Assembly (NCBI RefSeq): GCF_021088345.1
Contig: NZ_CP088156.1
Coordinates: forward strand, 7,865,001 to 7,929,000
DNA: 64,000 nt
Reading direction: 5' to 3'
From: Bradyrhizobium ontarionense
Lineage (GTDB): Bacteria > Pseudomonadota > Alphaproteobacteria > Rhizobiales > Xanthobacteraceae
The notes beneath the pieces were generated by a model. The model ran no database searches. It was given only the letters and a program-made list of their open reading frames with translations, and had not been told where the DNA came from. Positions 53,997 through 61,931 of this stretch are shown one piece after another. The first letter of the stretch is position 1. The number at the start of each line of letters is the position of its first letter. Both the position numbers and the translations under genes were made by a program.

Positions 53997-54728
53997 GTGA
54001 CTGAGGAGAAGAAGGCGAGTGGCCGGTCGTCTACCAGCGGCAAGCTGTCGGTGCTCCGGCAGCATCCCATTTTTTGCGAACTCGAATCCGATGCACTTGA
54101 TCAGCTCTGCCGCTACGCCAAGCCCACTTCGCTGAAGCGTGGGGCAACCATTTTCTCAAAGGGCGATCCCGGCTCGTGCCTGTACGCCGTCATCAACGGG
54201 ACCGTCAAAATCAGCGTTTCGTCGCCCGACGGTCGCAACGCGATCCTGAACCTGATCAGTGCGGGCGAAATCTTCGGCGAAGTCGCCGTGCTCGACGGCA
54301 GAGAACGAACTGCTGATGCGACGGCGAACACGAACTGCGAGATTCTGGTCATCGATCGCCGCGAGTTCCTGCCTTTCGTAAAGAGCCAGCCCGTGCTCGC
54401 AATGAAGTTCATCGAGCTGCTTTGCGATCGGCTGCGCTGGACCAGCGATCAGGTCGAGCAGGTCATCCTGCAGGATCTTCCCCGGCGGCTCGCCAGCGCT
54501 CTGCTTGGCCTGACCGAGAAGCGCAAGCTCGACCCGGCAAGCCGCACCATTGCCATCACCCAGCAGGAGATCAGCGAGATGGTGGGCATGACGCGGGAGA
54601 GCATCAACAAGCAGTTGCGTGCCTGGGCCGCGCGTGACTGGGTTCGCCTCGAGCATGGCGCAATCGTGCTCCTGAATCCGGAGCCGCTACGCGGACTGAC
54701 CGAGGCCAGCCACGACGACGACGAGTAA
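53997..54728 (+). CDS. Crp/Fnr-family regulator without cluster cysteines
   Basis: 243 residues from a GTG at 53997 after GGGAGATGCAGC; an ATG at 53976 gives a longer form. Cyclic-nucleotide-binding-like barrel with SKGDPGSCLYAVINGTVKI and GEIFGEVAVLDGRERTADA near residues 50-100. HTH ITQQEISEMVGMTRESINKQL is Crp-like. No N-terminal cysteine cluster, so not an oxygen sensor of the Fnr kind. Confidence 0.88.
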   Translation: MTEEKKASGRSSTSGKLSVLRQHPIFCELESDALDQLCRYAKPTSLKRGATIFSKGDPGSCLYAVINGTVKISVSSPDGRNAILNLISAGEIFGEVAVLDGRERTADATANTNCEILVIDRREFLPFVKSQPVLAMKFIELLCDRLRWTSDQVEQVILQDLPRRLASALLGLTEKRKLDPASRTIAITQQEISEMVGMTRESINKQLRAWAARDWVRLEHGAIVLLNPEPLRGLTEASHDDDE

Positions 54729-54902
54729 GCATTCACGCCGCGCTCGGCTATCCGATCTTCGCCGTTCGTGTCGACGTCGCAGACGATGGCCTCGACGACG
54801 ATCAGATGCATCCGCTTTCGTCGCGATCGGTCGACAGCGCGTGCGCTGCCGGGACGAAACGGATTGCCCTCGCTCGGGCCGCGATGCGTCGTGCCGAGGG
54901 CG

Positions 54903-56192
54903 TCAGTGCAAGATCTGGCGCGGCAGCCAGAGCGAAATTTCCGGGATGTAGGTCACGGCCATCAGCACGGCAAACATGACCGCATAGAAGGGCCAGATCT
55001 TGCGCATGACCTGCTCGATCGAGACCTTGCCGACGGCGCAGCCGACGAACAGAATTGCGCCGACGGGAGGATGACACAGACCGATGCCGAGATTGAGCAG
55101 CATGATCATGCCGAAATGAACCGGATCGACGCCGAAATTCTGCATGACGGGAAGCAGGATGGGCGTGGCGATCAGGATCGAAGGTGCCATGTCAACCAGT
55201 GTTCCGAGCAGCAGCAGCAGCACGTTGATCAGGAACAGAATGACGTATTTGTTGCTCGAGATCGACAGGAAGAATTGCGTCATCTTCGCCGGCATCTGCG
55301 TGAGCGCCATGATGTAGCCGACTGCGGAGGCGCAGGCGATCAGGGTCATGACCATCGCGACCGTGCGCAGCGTCCGGTGCAGCAGCAACGGAAGGTCGCG
55401 CCATCGATAGTCGCGATAGATGAACATCGTCACGAAGAAGGCCCAAATGCAGGCGACCGCGCCGGCTTCGATAGCTGTGAAAATGCCTCCGAGAATGCCG
55501 CCGAGGATGATCACGAGTGTGATGAGGCCCCACGCAGCATCGATCGTGATCTTCACCGCATCCTTGGCGGGCACGATCTGGCCGTGGGGGTGGCCTTCGC
55601 GGTAGGCGATCACAATACAGAGCAGGATCAGGGAAAAGCCGAGCAGCAGGCCCGGAAATACGCCCGCCATGAACAGTGCGCTGATCGAAATCGTGCCGCC
55701 GGTTGCGAGAGAATAGAGAACGGCATTGTGACTTGGTGGAACGAGCAGCGCCTGGACCGATGAGCTGATGGTGAGATTAGTGGCGAACACGCGCGGATAG
55801 CCGTTTCGCTCCATCTGCGGGATCATCACCGAGCCGATTGCGGATGTGTCGGCGACCGCCGAACCGGAGATGCCGCTTAAAAAGGTGGTTGCCAGCACGT
55901 TCACGATCGAGAGGCCGCCGCGCAGGCGGGTCAGGCCAACCAGCACGTCGGCGAAGGCGACGAGCCGCTTGGCCATGCCACCCTCCGCCATGATGGCCCC
56001 GGCAAGCACGAAGAAGGGAATCGTCAGCATGGCGACTTTGCTGACTCCATCCGAGATCTTCAGCATGACGGCTTCCAGCGGTATGCCGACCGAGAGCGCA
56101 CCGGCGATTGCGGCGAGTGCCAGGGAATAGGCGATGGGCATCCCGATCAGGAAGCACACCAGCATTGTCGCGAGCAGGATAAAGATGTCCAT
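54903..56192 (-). CDS. dctM: TRAP transporter large permease (DctM)
   Basis: 429 residues with a dozen hydrophobic helices. DctM-family stretches include IPFFVLAGAIMAEGGMAKRLV, ATTFLSGISGSAVADTSAIG, PPSHNAVLYS and GTLVDMAPSILIATPILLPV. It carries the ion-coupled transport step. The ATG at 56192 lies 22 bases after the end of the small-permease gene. Confidence 0.95.
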   Translation of the reverse strand: MDIFILLATMLVCFLIGMPIAYSLALAAIAGALSVGIPLEAVMLKISDGVSKVAMLTIPFFVLAGAIMAEGGMAKRLVAFADVLVGLTRLRGGLSIVNVLATTFLSGISGSAVADTSAIGSVMIPQMERNGYPRVFATNLTISSSVQALLVPPSHNAVLYSLATGGTISISALFMAGVFPGLLLGFSLILLCIVIAYREGHPHGQIVPAKDAVKITIDAAWGLITLVIILGGILGGIFTAIEAGAVACIWAFFVTMFIYRDYRWRDLPLLLHRTLRTVAMVMTLIACASAVGYIMALTQMPAKMTQFFLSISSNKYVILFLINVLLLLLGTLVDMAPSILIATPILLPVMQNFGVDPVHFGMIMLLNLGIGLCHPPVGAILFVGCAVGKVSIEQVMRKIWPFYAVMFAVLMAVTYIPEISLWLPRQILH

Positions 56193-56214
56193 CGGTCTGA
56201 CTCGGCTGGCTGAC

Positions 56215-56727
56215 TTACTCGAACGAATCGGTGTCGTGGTGGGGGATGGGATCGGGCGGCGCACCGATGAAGAGCCGTTCGATGATGAACAGCAGCAGGC
56301 AAAGGCCGCCGACCGGAATCGGCAGATAGGTGACGCCGACCGAAAGGAATGGGAAATCCCCGATCGTGTTGTTCCAGGTGACCTCGACCAGCCTTGCGCC
56401 CCAGACGATCATGAAGATCGCGATGAGGGCCATCAGCAATTGCACGAGGACATCGAGAGCCTTCCTCACGGAGGGGGGCGTCTGGTTGGCAAAATAGGCC
56501 AGGCTCATGTGTAGATTGAGCCTGTAGCCGGCGGCCGCGCCGATGAACGTGAGAAGAATGGTCAGTAGAACGGCCATCGGTTCGGGCCAGGAGGCGGCGC
56601 TGTTCAGAACGTAGCGGGTGAAGACCGCATAGGGGATGACGGCTGAGATCAGCACCAGCGCTGTCACGCCGACGATGACGCAGGCCAGATAAAGCCCGTC
56701 CATCGCCCGGCGATAGAGTCCGGCCAT
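56215..56727 (-). CDS. dctQ: TRAP transporter small permease (DctQ)
   Basis: 170 residues with four hydrophobic helices. VFTRYVLNSAASWPEPMAV and the later NLHMSLAYF segment are typical DctQ features. Starts after AGGAGGTTTACC. Works with DctM and the binding protein. Confidence 0.92.
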   Translation of the reverse strand: MAGLYRRAMDGLYLACVIVGVTALVLISAVIPYAVFTRYVLNSAASWPEPMAVLLTILLTFIGAAAGYRLNLHMSLAYFANQTPPSVRKALDVLVQLLMALIAIFMIVWGARLVEVTWNNTIGDFPFLSVGVTYLPIPVGGLCLLLFIIERLFIGAPPDPIPHHDTDSFE

Positions 56728-56765
56728 GGTAAACCTCCTGATTGCCCGAACCGGGTGCGCGGTCG

Positions 56766-57764
56766 TTACGCGATCTCTTGAATGCGCTTGATCATCTCTT
56801 GGTACTTCGGCCCGTATTTGTCCCAGACCGGCTTCACCGCCCTCTGGAACGGCGTCTTGTCGGCAATCTCTATGATCTCACAACCGGCGGCTTTGGCCTT
56901 CTCCATCGCCTCCCGCTCATAGGCTTTCCAGAGCTCGCGCTCCTCCATCTGCGCTTCGCGCGCGAACTTCTTGACGAGGGTCTGATCGTCGGTCGAGAGG
57001 TTCGCCCATGATCGCTTTGAAAAGACGAGCACTTCCGGAATCACGAGATGCTGTGTCAGCGAGTAGTACTTTGCGGCCGTATAGTGATTGCTGAAGACGT
57101 AGCTGGGTGGATTGTTTTCGGCTCCGTCGATCACGCCGGTCTGCAGAGCGCTGAAGACCTGATCGTAGCCCATCGCAACGCCGTTTCCGCCGAGCGCGTT
57201 CATCATGTCGATGAAGATTGGATTGCCGATGACGCGGATCTTCAGGCCCTTGACGTCATCGATCGTCCTGATCGGCTTCTTGGTGTTGTAGATGCTCCTC
57301 GCGCCGGAGTTCATCCAGCAGAGGGCGACGAGATTCGCGCTCGGATTGGCACTGACACGGTCGAGCAGATCCTGGCCGATCGGGCCGTCCATCATCTTTT
57401 CGGAATGTTCGATGCTCTTGAACAGGAACGGCATGTTGACGACGTTCACGTCGTCGACGATCGGGCCGAGCGCACCGGCGCTAACGCGCAGCATCTGGAT
57501 CGCCCCGATCTGGGTCTGTTCGATGGTCTCCTTCTCACCGCCGAGCTGCGCGGAAGGATACATCTGGATCGTCAGCCGGCCATTGGTCGCCGCTGCGAGC
57601 TTCTTGCCGAGGTTTTCCGTCGCCGCGACCGTCGGGTAGCCGGGCGGCTGCACGTCGGACGCCTTGAACACCGCCTTCGATTGCGCGAGCGCGGCTGAGA
57701 GAGGCGGCAGCGTTGTCGCTCCGGCAAGGCCTGCAGTCAATTTGATGAAATCGCGTCTCTTCAT
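56766..57764 (-). CDS. dctP: TRAP transporter substrate-binding protein (DctP)
   Basis: 332 residues. A twin-arginine-like signal (MKRRDFIKLTAGLAGATTL) is followed by a DctP fold with MYPSAQLGGEKETIEQTQIG and GLKIRVIGNPIFIDMM near residue 170, where the substrate carboxylate contacts lie. The ligand is unknown; sugar acids or other organic acids are usual. ATG preceded by GGGAGGGACGCC. Confidence 0.93.
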   Translation of the reverse strand: MKRRDFIKLTAGLAGATTLPPLSAALAQSKAVFKASDVQPPGYPTVAATENLGKKLAAATNGRLTIQMYPSAQLGGEKETIEQTQIGAIQMLRVSAGALGPIVDDVNVVNMPFLFKSIEHSEKMMDGPIGQDLLDRVSANPSANLVALCWMNSGARSIYNTKKPIRTIDDVKGLKIRVIGNPIFIDMMNALGGNGVAMGYDQVFSALQTGVIDGAENNPPSYVFSNHYTAAKYYSLTQHLVIPEVLVFSKRSWANLSTDDQTLVKKFAREAQMEERELWKAYEREAMEKAKAAGCEIIEIADKTPFQRAVKPVWDKYGPKYQEMIKRIQEIA

Positions 57765-57819
57765 GGCGTCCCTCCCACGGACTTTTGCCTGATCGTCGAA
57801 CCGCAGTCGGATGCCGCGG

Positions 57820-58572
57820 TCACATTTGCTGGGTTGGTTGGTCGAAATATTCTGGATTGAGGGTCTGAATTTCAGAGATGTCGTCGAGTAATCGTTCCAG
57901 ATGACTTGCCATGGCGGCGCGAGCGCGATCCGGATCGTGCCGTTCGATTGCCGCCAGGATCGGCTCATGTTCGGCGATGACTTCCGCCATCCGCCCGATC
58001 TGAGGCAGGGTGAGGCGTCGATAGCGATCGACGTGAACCTTCACTTGCAGGATCAGCTTCCATATTCCAGGATAGCCGGCAACCTCGGCGATACCCGCAT
58101 GAAACCTCTCGTCCGCCTGGTGAAAGGCTTCGCGATCCTTCGCAGCGCACGCTTCGCGCTGGCGTTCGAGCGTTGCGTGCAGATTCAGGAGTTGGCTGGA
58201 CGTCGCGTGCTCGGCTGCCATCCGCGCGGTGGTCTCCTCAAGAGATCTGCGGATGATGATCGTCTCGGGGAGCGTCGCGACTGGAATACGCGAGACGAAG
58301 ATGCCGGACTGAGGGAAGATCTCGACCAGCCCTTCATCCGAAAGCTTCAGGATAGCTTCGCGGACTGGCGTCCGGCTGACGCCGTAGGCTGTTGCGATCT
58401 GCGCCTCCGAGATCGGCTCGCCCGGCCGGCGTACCAGAGAGACCAGCTCGGCCCTGAGATCCGTGTAGATGCGCGAGGCTGCTGTCGCGCCGCGTGGCCG
58501 ACCATTGCGGCGCATGCGAGCGACCACAGGACGTGGCGCTGGCGCCAATTTCCTTGGAGCACGGCTGGGCAT
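57820..58572 (-). CDS. GntR/FadR-type (FCD) regulator of the TRAP operon
   Basis: 250 residues. N-terminal winged helix (about residues 35-100: EAQIATAYGVSRTPVREAILKLSDEGLVE) and an FCD helical domain with metal-ligand-like histidines (HQADERFHAGIAEVAG). It precedes dctP by 55 bases on the same strand, so it probably senses the transported acid. A 12-base palindrome lies just upstream. Confidence 0.9.
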   Translation of the reverse strand: MPSRAPRKLAPAPRPVVARMRRNGRPRGATAASRIYTDLRAELVSLVRRPGEPISEAQIATAYGVSRTPVREAILKLSDEGLVEIFPQSGIFVSRIPVATLPETIIIRRSLEETTARMAAEHATSSQLLNLHATLERQREACAAKDREAFHQADERFHAGIAEVAGYPGIWKLILQVKVHVDRYRRLTLPQIGRMAEVIAEHEPILAAIERHDPDRARAAMASHLERLLDDISEIQTLNPEYFDQPTQQM

Positions 58573-59001
58573 CTGCGTTTCCTCAACTAATATATTAATA
58601 TACGAATCTGCTTTGGCAACAGAAAATCCCGATTGCCCGACGCATCATCATGTTGCGCTGCGAAGCGTCAGAATCGGTCAAACCTGAGGGGCGGGCAGCT
58701 CGGACGCGAGGGATGGGAAGCACGAAGGACAGAGTGCGATGTGCGGCCTGGACCTCACCTCATCCGCGCCGCTGCTTTCGGATCTCACTCTGTAGCCGCG
58801 CTGGTTAGGGGTGATAGGCCTTCGGCGGTTCGAAGAATGGACCAGGCGGAGTTGGCGCTGCCGGGTTAATCCCTGACCAACCGGGCGGTCTTCACCCAGG
58901 CGGTTCCTTTTGGCGTGGACTGAATGCGCACGAATCTTGTTCATGCGAATGCCTCGCGAATGCTCTCGGCTGTCGTGGTCTTTGGTGCTACCAATCGAGT
59001 C
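58573..59001. other. divergent intergenic region, no gene seen
   Basis: About 430 bases between the GntR gene and the molybdopterin oxidoreductase gene. Apart from the palindrome I see no structure that stands out; open frames here are not protein-like. Confidence 0.45.
58591..58602. promoter_or_regulatory. palindrome TATATTAATATA upstream of gntR
   Basis: Perfect 12-base palindrome 19-30 bases before the gntR start. It could be an autoregulatory operator or part of a -10 region. Confidence 0.45.
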
Positions 59002-61089
59002 ATGAACCAGCAGCCGCGTGTCAAAATCCGTCACTCCACCTGTCCTCACGATTGCCCGTCAGCCTGCGCGCTCGATGTCGAGGTCCTCGACGACACGACG
59101 ATTGGCCGCGTGCGCGGCTCGAAGCGGCAGACCTATACGGCTGGTGTGGTCTGCGCCAAGGTCGCGCGCTATGCTGAGCGGATTCATCATCCCGAACGTC
59201 TGATGCATCCGATGCGTCGGGTTGGCATCAAAGGCTCGGGGCAGTTCGCGCGGATCTCCTGGGACGAGGCGCTCGATGAAATCGCCGCGCGCTTTCTGCA
59301 AGCAGAGCGCGACTTTGGCGCTCAGTCGGTCTGGCCCTATTACTACGCCGGCACGATGGGCCTCGTGATGCGAGACGGCCTCAACCGTCTCACCCATGTG
59401 AAGAAGTATTCGCGGTTCTACTCGACGATCTGCGCAAACGTGGGACGGGTCGGTTTCGCGATCGGCACCGGCAAGATCGCCGGCGTTGATCCTCGCGAGA
59501 TGGCGCTCTCTGATCTGATTGTGATCTGGGGCACGAACCCGGTAAATACGCAGGTCAATGTCATGACCCATGCCGCGCGCGCCCGCAAGGAGCGCGGCGC
59601 CAAGATCGCTGCGGTCGACGTCTACGACAATGAGACGATGAAGCAGGCGGACATCAAGATCATCCTGCGTCCCGGTACCGACGGGGCATTCGCCTGCAGT
59701 GTGATGCACGTCCTGTTTCGCGATGGCTATGCCGATCGCGATTACATGGCGAAGTACACCGACAGTCCCGGCGCGCTCGAGGCTCATCTTGAGACACGAA
59801 CGCCGGAGTGGGCCTCGCAGATATCCGGGGTTCCTGTCGCCGAGATCGAGGCCTTTGCGAAACTGGTCGGAGAGACCAAGCGAACCTTCTTCCGTCTCGG
59901 CTATGGCTTCACGCGCAGCCGGAATGGCGCGACGCAGATGCACGCGGCGTCCTGCATTCCGGCGGTGACCGGCGCCTGGCAGTACGAAGGAGGCGGAGCC
60001 TTCTTCAATAACGCTGCGCTTTGGCACTTCGACGAATCGATCATCGAAGGCCATGACGCGATCGATCACTCCACCCGCTTTCTCGATCAATCCCAGATCG
60101 GACGCATTCTGACCGGAGATCGCGAGGCGCTGTGCGCCGGTCCGCCGGTCAAGGCCATGCTGATCCAGAACACCAATCCGATGACCGTGGCGCCGGAGCA
60201 GGATCTCGTCCGCCAGGGCTTTGCGCGCGAGGATCTGTTCGTTGCGGTCCATGAGCAGTTCATGACCGAGACTGCGAAGATGGCAGATATCGTGCTGCCC
60301 GCCACGATGTTCATGGAGCACGACGACCTCTATTACGGTGGTGGTCATCAGCATATTTCCGTCGGTCCGAAGCTGATCGATCCGCCCGGCGAGTGCCGCT
60401 CCAATCACGAGGTGCTGCAAGGCTTGGCGCGCCGGCTTCGGGCCGTGCACCCGGGCTTCGAGATGACGCCGCGTGAGCTGATCGATGCCACGCTGAAGAA
60501 GAGCGGCCACGGCGACATCGCGGCGCTCGAGGCCGATGTCTGGCGCGACCTGCAGCCGGATTTCCGCACCTCGCATTATCTCGACGGCTTCGCGCACAAG
60601 GACGGCAAATTCCACTTCAAGGCCGACTGGGCTCATCCGCCGTTCGGGCGGGTGATGGGCAATCCCGAGCGCATGCCGTCGCTGCCGGACCATTGGGCGG
60701 TGACCGAAGAGGTTGACCAGCAGCATCCGTTCCGGCTTGCAACCAGCCCTGCGCGCTCTTTCCTCAACACCTCCTTCAACGAGACGCCATCGTCGCAGGC
60801 GCGGGAAGGCGCGCCCTCGGTGATGATCCATCCGCTCGATGCGGCCTCGCTGGGCATTGCGGACGGTGAGGCTGTCATGCTCGGGAATGAGCGCGGCCAG
60901 ACCTCGCTGACAGCCCGGCTGTTCGACGGAGTCCGGCGTGGCGTGCTGATCGCCGAATCGATCCATCCCAATGCTGCCCATATCGGCGGCCGCGGCATAA
61001 ATTCCCTCACGGCCGCGGATACCGTCGCACCGATCGGTGGCGCTGCCTTTCACGACAACAAGGTCTGGCTGCGCAAAGCGGCGGGTTGA
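59002..61089 (+). CDS. molybdopterin oxidoreductase with N-terminal 4Fe-4S site
   Basis: 695 residues of the DMSO-reductase superfamily. Cysteines at 14, 18, 22 and 51 (CPHDCPSAC and VVC) form a C-x3-C-x3-C cluster site. The catalytic core has VIWGTNPVNTQ, VDVYDNETMKQADIKI and, near the C-terminus, the FRLATSPARSFLNTSF molybdopterin-binding segment. No twin-arginine signal, so it is probably cytosolic. Start uncertain: ATG at 59002, 58960 or 58924. Substrate unknown. Confidence 0.87.
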   Translation: MNQQPRVKIRHSTCPHDCPSACALDVEVLDDTTIGRVRGSKRQTYTAGVVCAKVARYAERIHHPERLMHPMRRVGIKGSGQFARISWDEALDEIAARFLQAERDFGAQSVWPYYYAGTMGLVMRDGLNRLTHVKKYSRFYSTICANVGRVGFAIGTGKIAGVDPREMALSDLIVIWGTNPVNTQVNVMTHAARARKERGAKIAAVDVYDNETMKQADIKIILRPGTDGAFACSVMHVLFRDGYADRDYMAKYTDSPGALEAHLETRTPEWASQISGVPVAEIEAFAKLVGETKRTFFRLGYGFTRSRNGATQMHAASCIPAVTGAWQYEGGGAFFNNAALWHFDESIIEGHDAIDHSTRFLDQSQIGRILTGDREALCAGPPVKAMLIQNTNPMTVAPEQDLVRQGFAREDLFVAVHEQFMTETAKMADIVLPATMFMEHDDLYYGGGHQHISVGPKLIDPPGECRSNHEVLQGLARRLRAVHPGFEMTPRELIDATLKKSGHGDIAALEADVWRDLQPDFRTSHYLDGFAHKDGKFHFKADWAHPPFGRVMGNPERMPSLPDHWAVTEEVDQQHPFRLATSPARSFLNTSFNETPSSQAREGAPSVMIHPLDAASLGIADGEAVMLGNERGQTSLTARLFDGVRRGVLIAESIHPNAAHIGGRGINSLTAADTVAPIGGAAFHDNKVWLRKAAG

Positions 61090-61214
61090 CCTCGGTCGGT
61101 AGGGGTTCTTCCAAAAATAGAACGTAAATACAACGGGTTGCTGGACGTCGGCGCGTGCCGCCGACGGCTGGTAAGGCCTTGTTTACGCGATCGCCCCCTA
61201 GCTCTGAATTCTCT

Positions 61215-61227
61215 TGAGCGACGCTCA
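61215..61227. promoter_or_regulatory. inverted repeat TGAGCGACGCTCA
   Basis: 13-base palindrome with a single central base. It has the same TGAGCG arm as the stronger repeat 31 bases downstream, which suggests one repressor family binds both. Confidence 0.5.
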
Positions 61228-61242
61228 TTTTTGGGCTATGTA

Positions 61243-61261
61243 TTTTGAGCGTTGCTCAAAA
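61243..61261. promoter_or_regulatory. inverted repeat TTTTGAGCGTTGCTCAAAA
   Basis: 8-base arms with a 3-base spacer, like TetR-family operators. It lies just upstream of the open frame at 61275. Confidence 0.55.
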
Positions 61262-61931
61262 TGAGGATTGATCCATGCAGGCTCTCAGTTTCCGCGGTCC
61301 GCAACTTTTCGCTGCCGATGCCCATGCGTTGCTGAACGGTTTGGCGCTTGCAGCGTCTCACCTTGTGACGGCGCGCGTTGAGCGCATCGCCAACGCCTGT
61401 GACGTTGCCGGTCTCCTGGCGGCTCGACGAACACGGCGGCTTGCCGGAGAGAAGCTCTTTCGCGCCGCTCATCGCGAAGGGCGCCGGCTCCGCCGCGGCG
61501 GGCTGTTGGGCTGCTTTCACTACTTGAGCGATCTGACCTGATGACAGCTCAAATCTCCTAGTCGTGTGCAACAAAGCGGTCACCATGTCCTCACATCCCA
61601 TGCCTTCTGTGCAGCGGCCCTCGCTCTCGATAAGCCTTTTGCATATGACCTTTGCGGTACTCTTCGTGCTCGTCGGCCGCGGCATCGTTGCGTTGCTGCT
61701 CGACTGGCCGCTGCGGGGTGGACTTGCAGCGGGGCACATTGCGCTGGTGTGGTCGTCCTTCACGCCGGCCGACACGATGACGCTACTCTCGCGAAGTTCT
61801 TCGCGGGGGGCGAACGACAGATCGATGAGTCGTCGCGCATAAGAGGGGTCTCGCGCGGCACAGGTTCCCATTTCAGCACCAAGCTTCAAGATCCTTGCGG
61901 CCAAACAGCCGCAGCACATCAGGAAACGACC

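Larger units (their letters stand above)
61090..61931. other. 840-base region with TetR-type palindromes and no recognised gene
   Basis: Contains two inverted repeats around 61215-61261. Frames at 61275-61541 and 61564-61842 on the plus strand are open and have ribosome-like sites, but neither product looks like a known family. It may be a decayed regulator or a spacer with a long leader for the downstream acyltransferase gene. Confidence 0.45.

Noticed and set aside
59059..61053. 664-residue open frame antisense to the molybdopterin oxidoreductase
   Set aside because: Arg/His-rich antisense shadow; the plus-strand frame has clear cofactor motifs.
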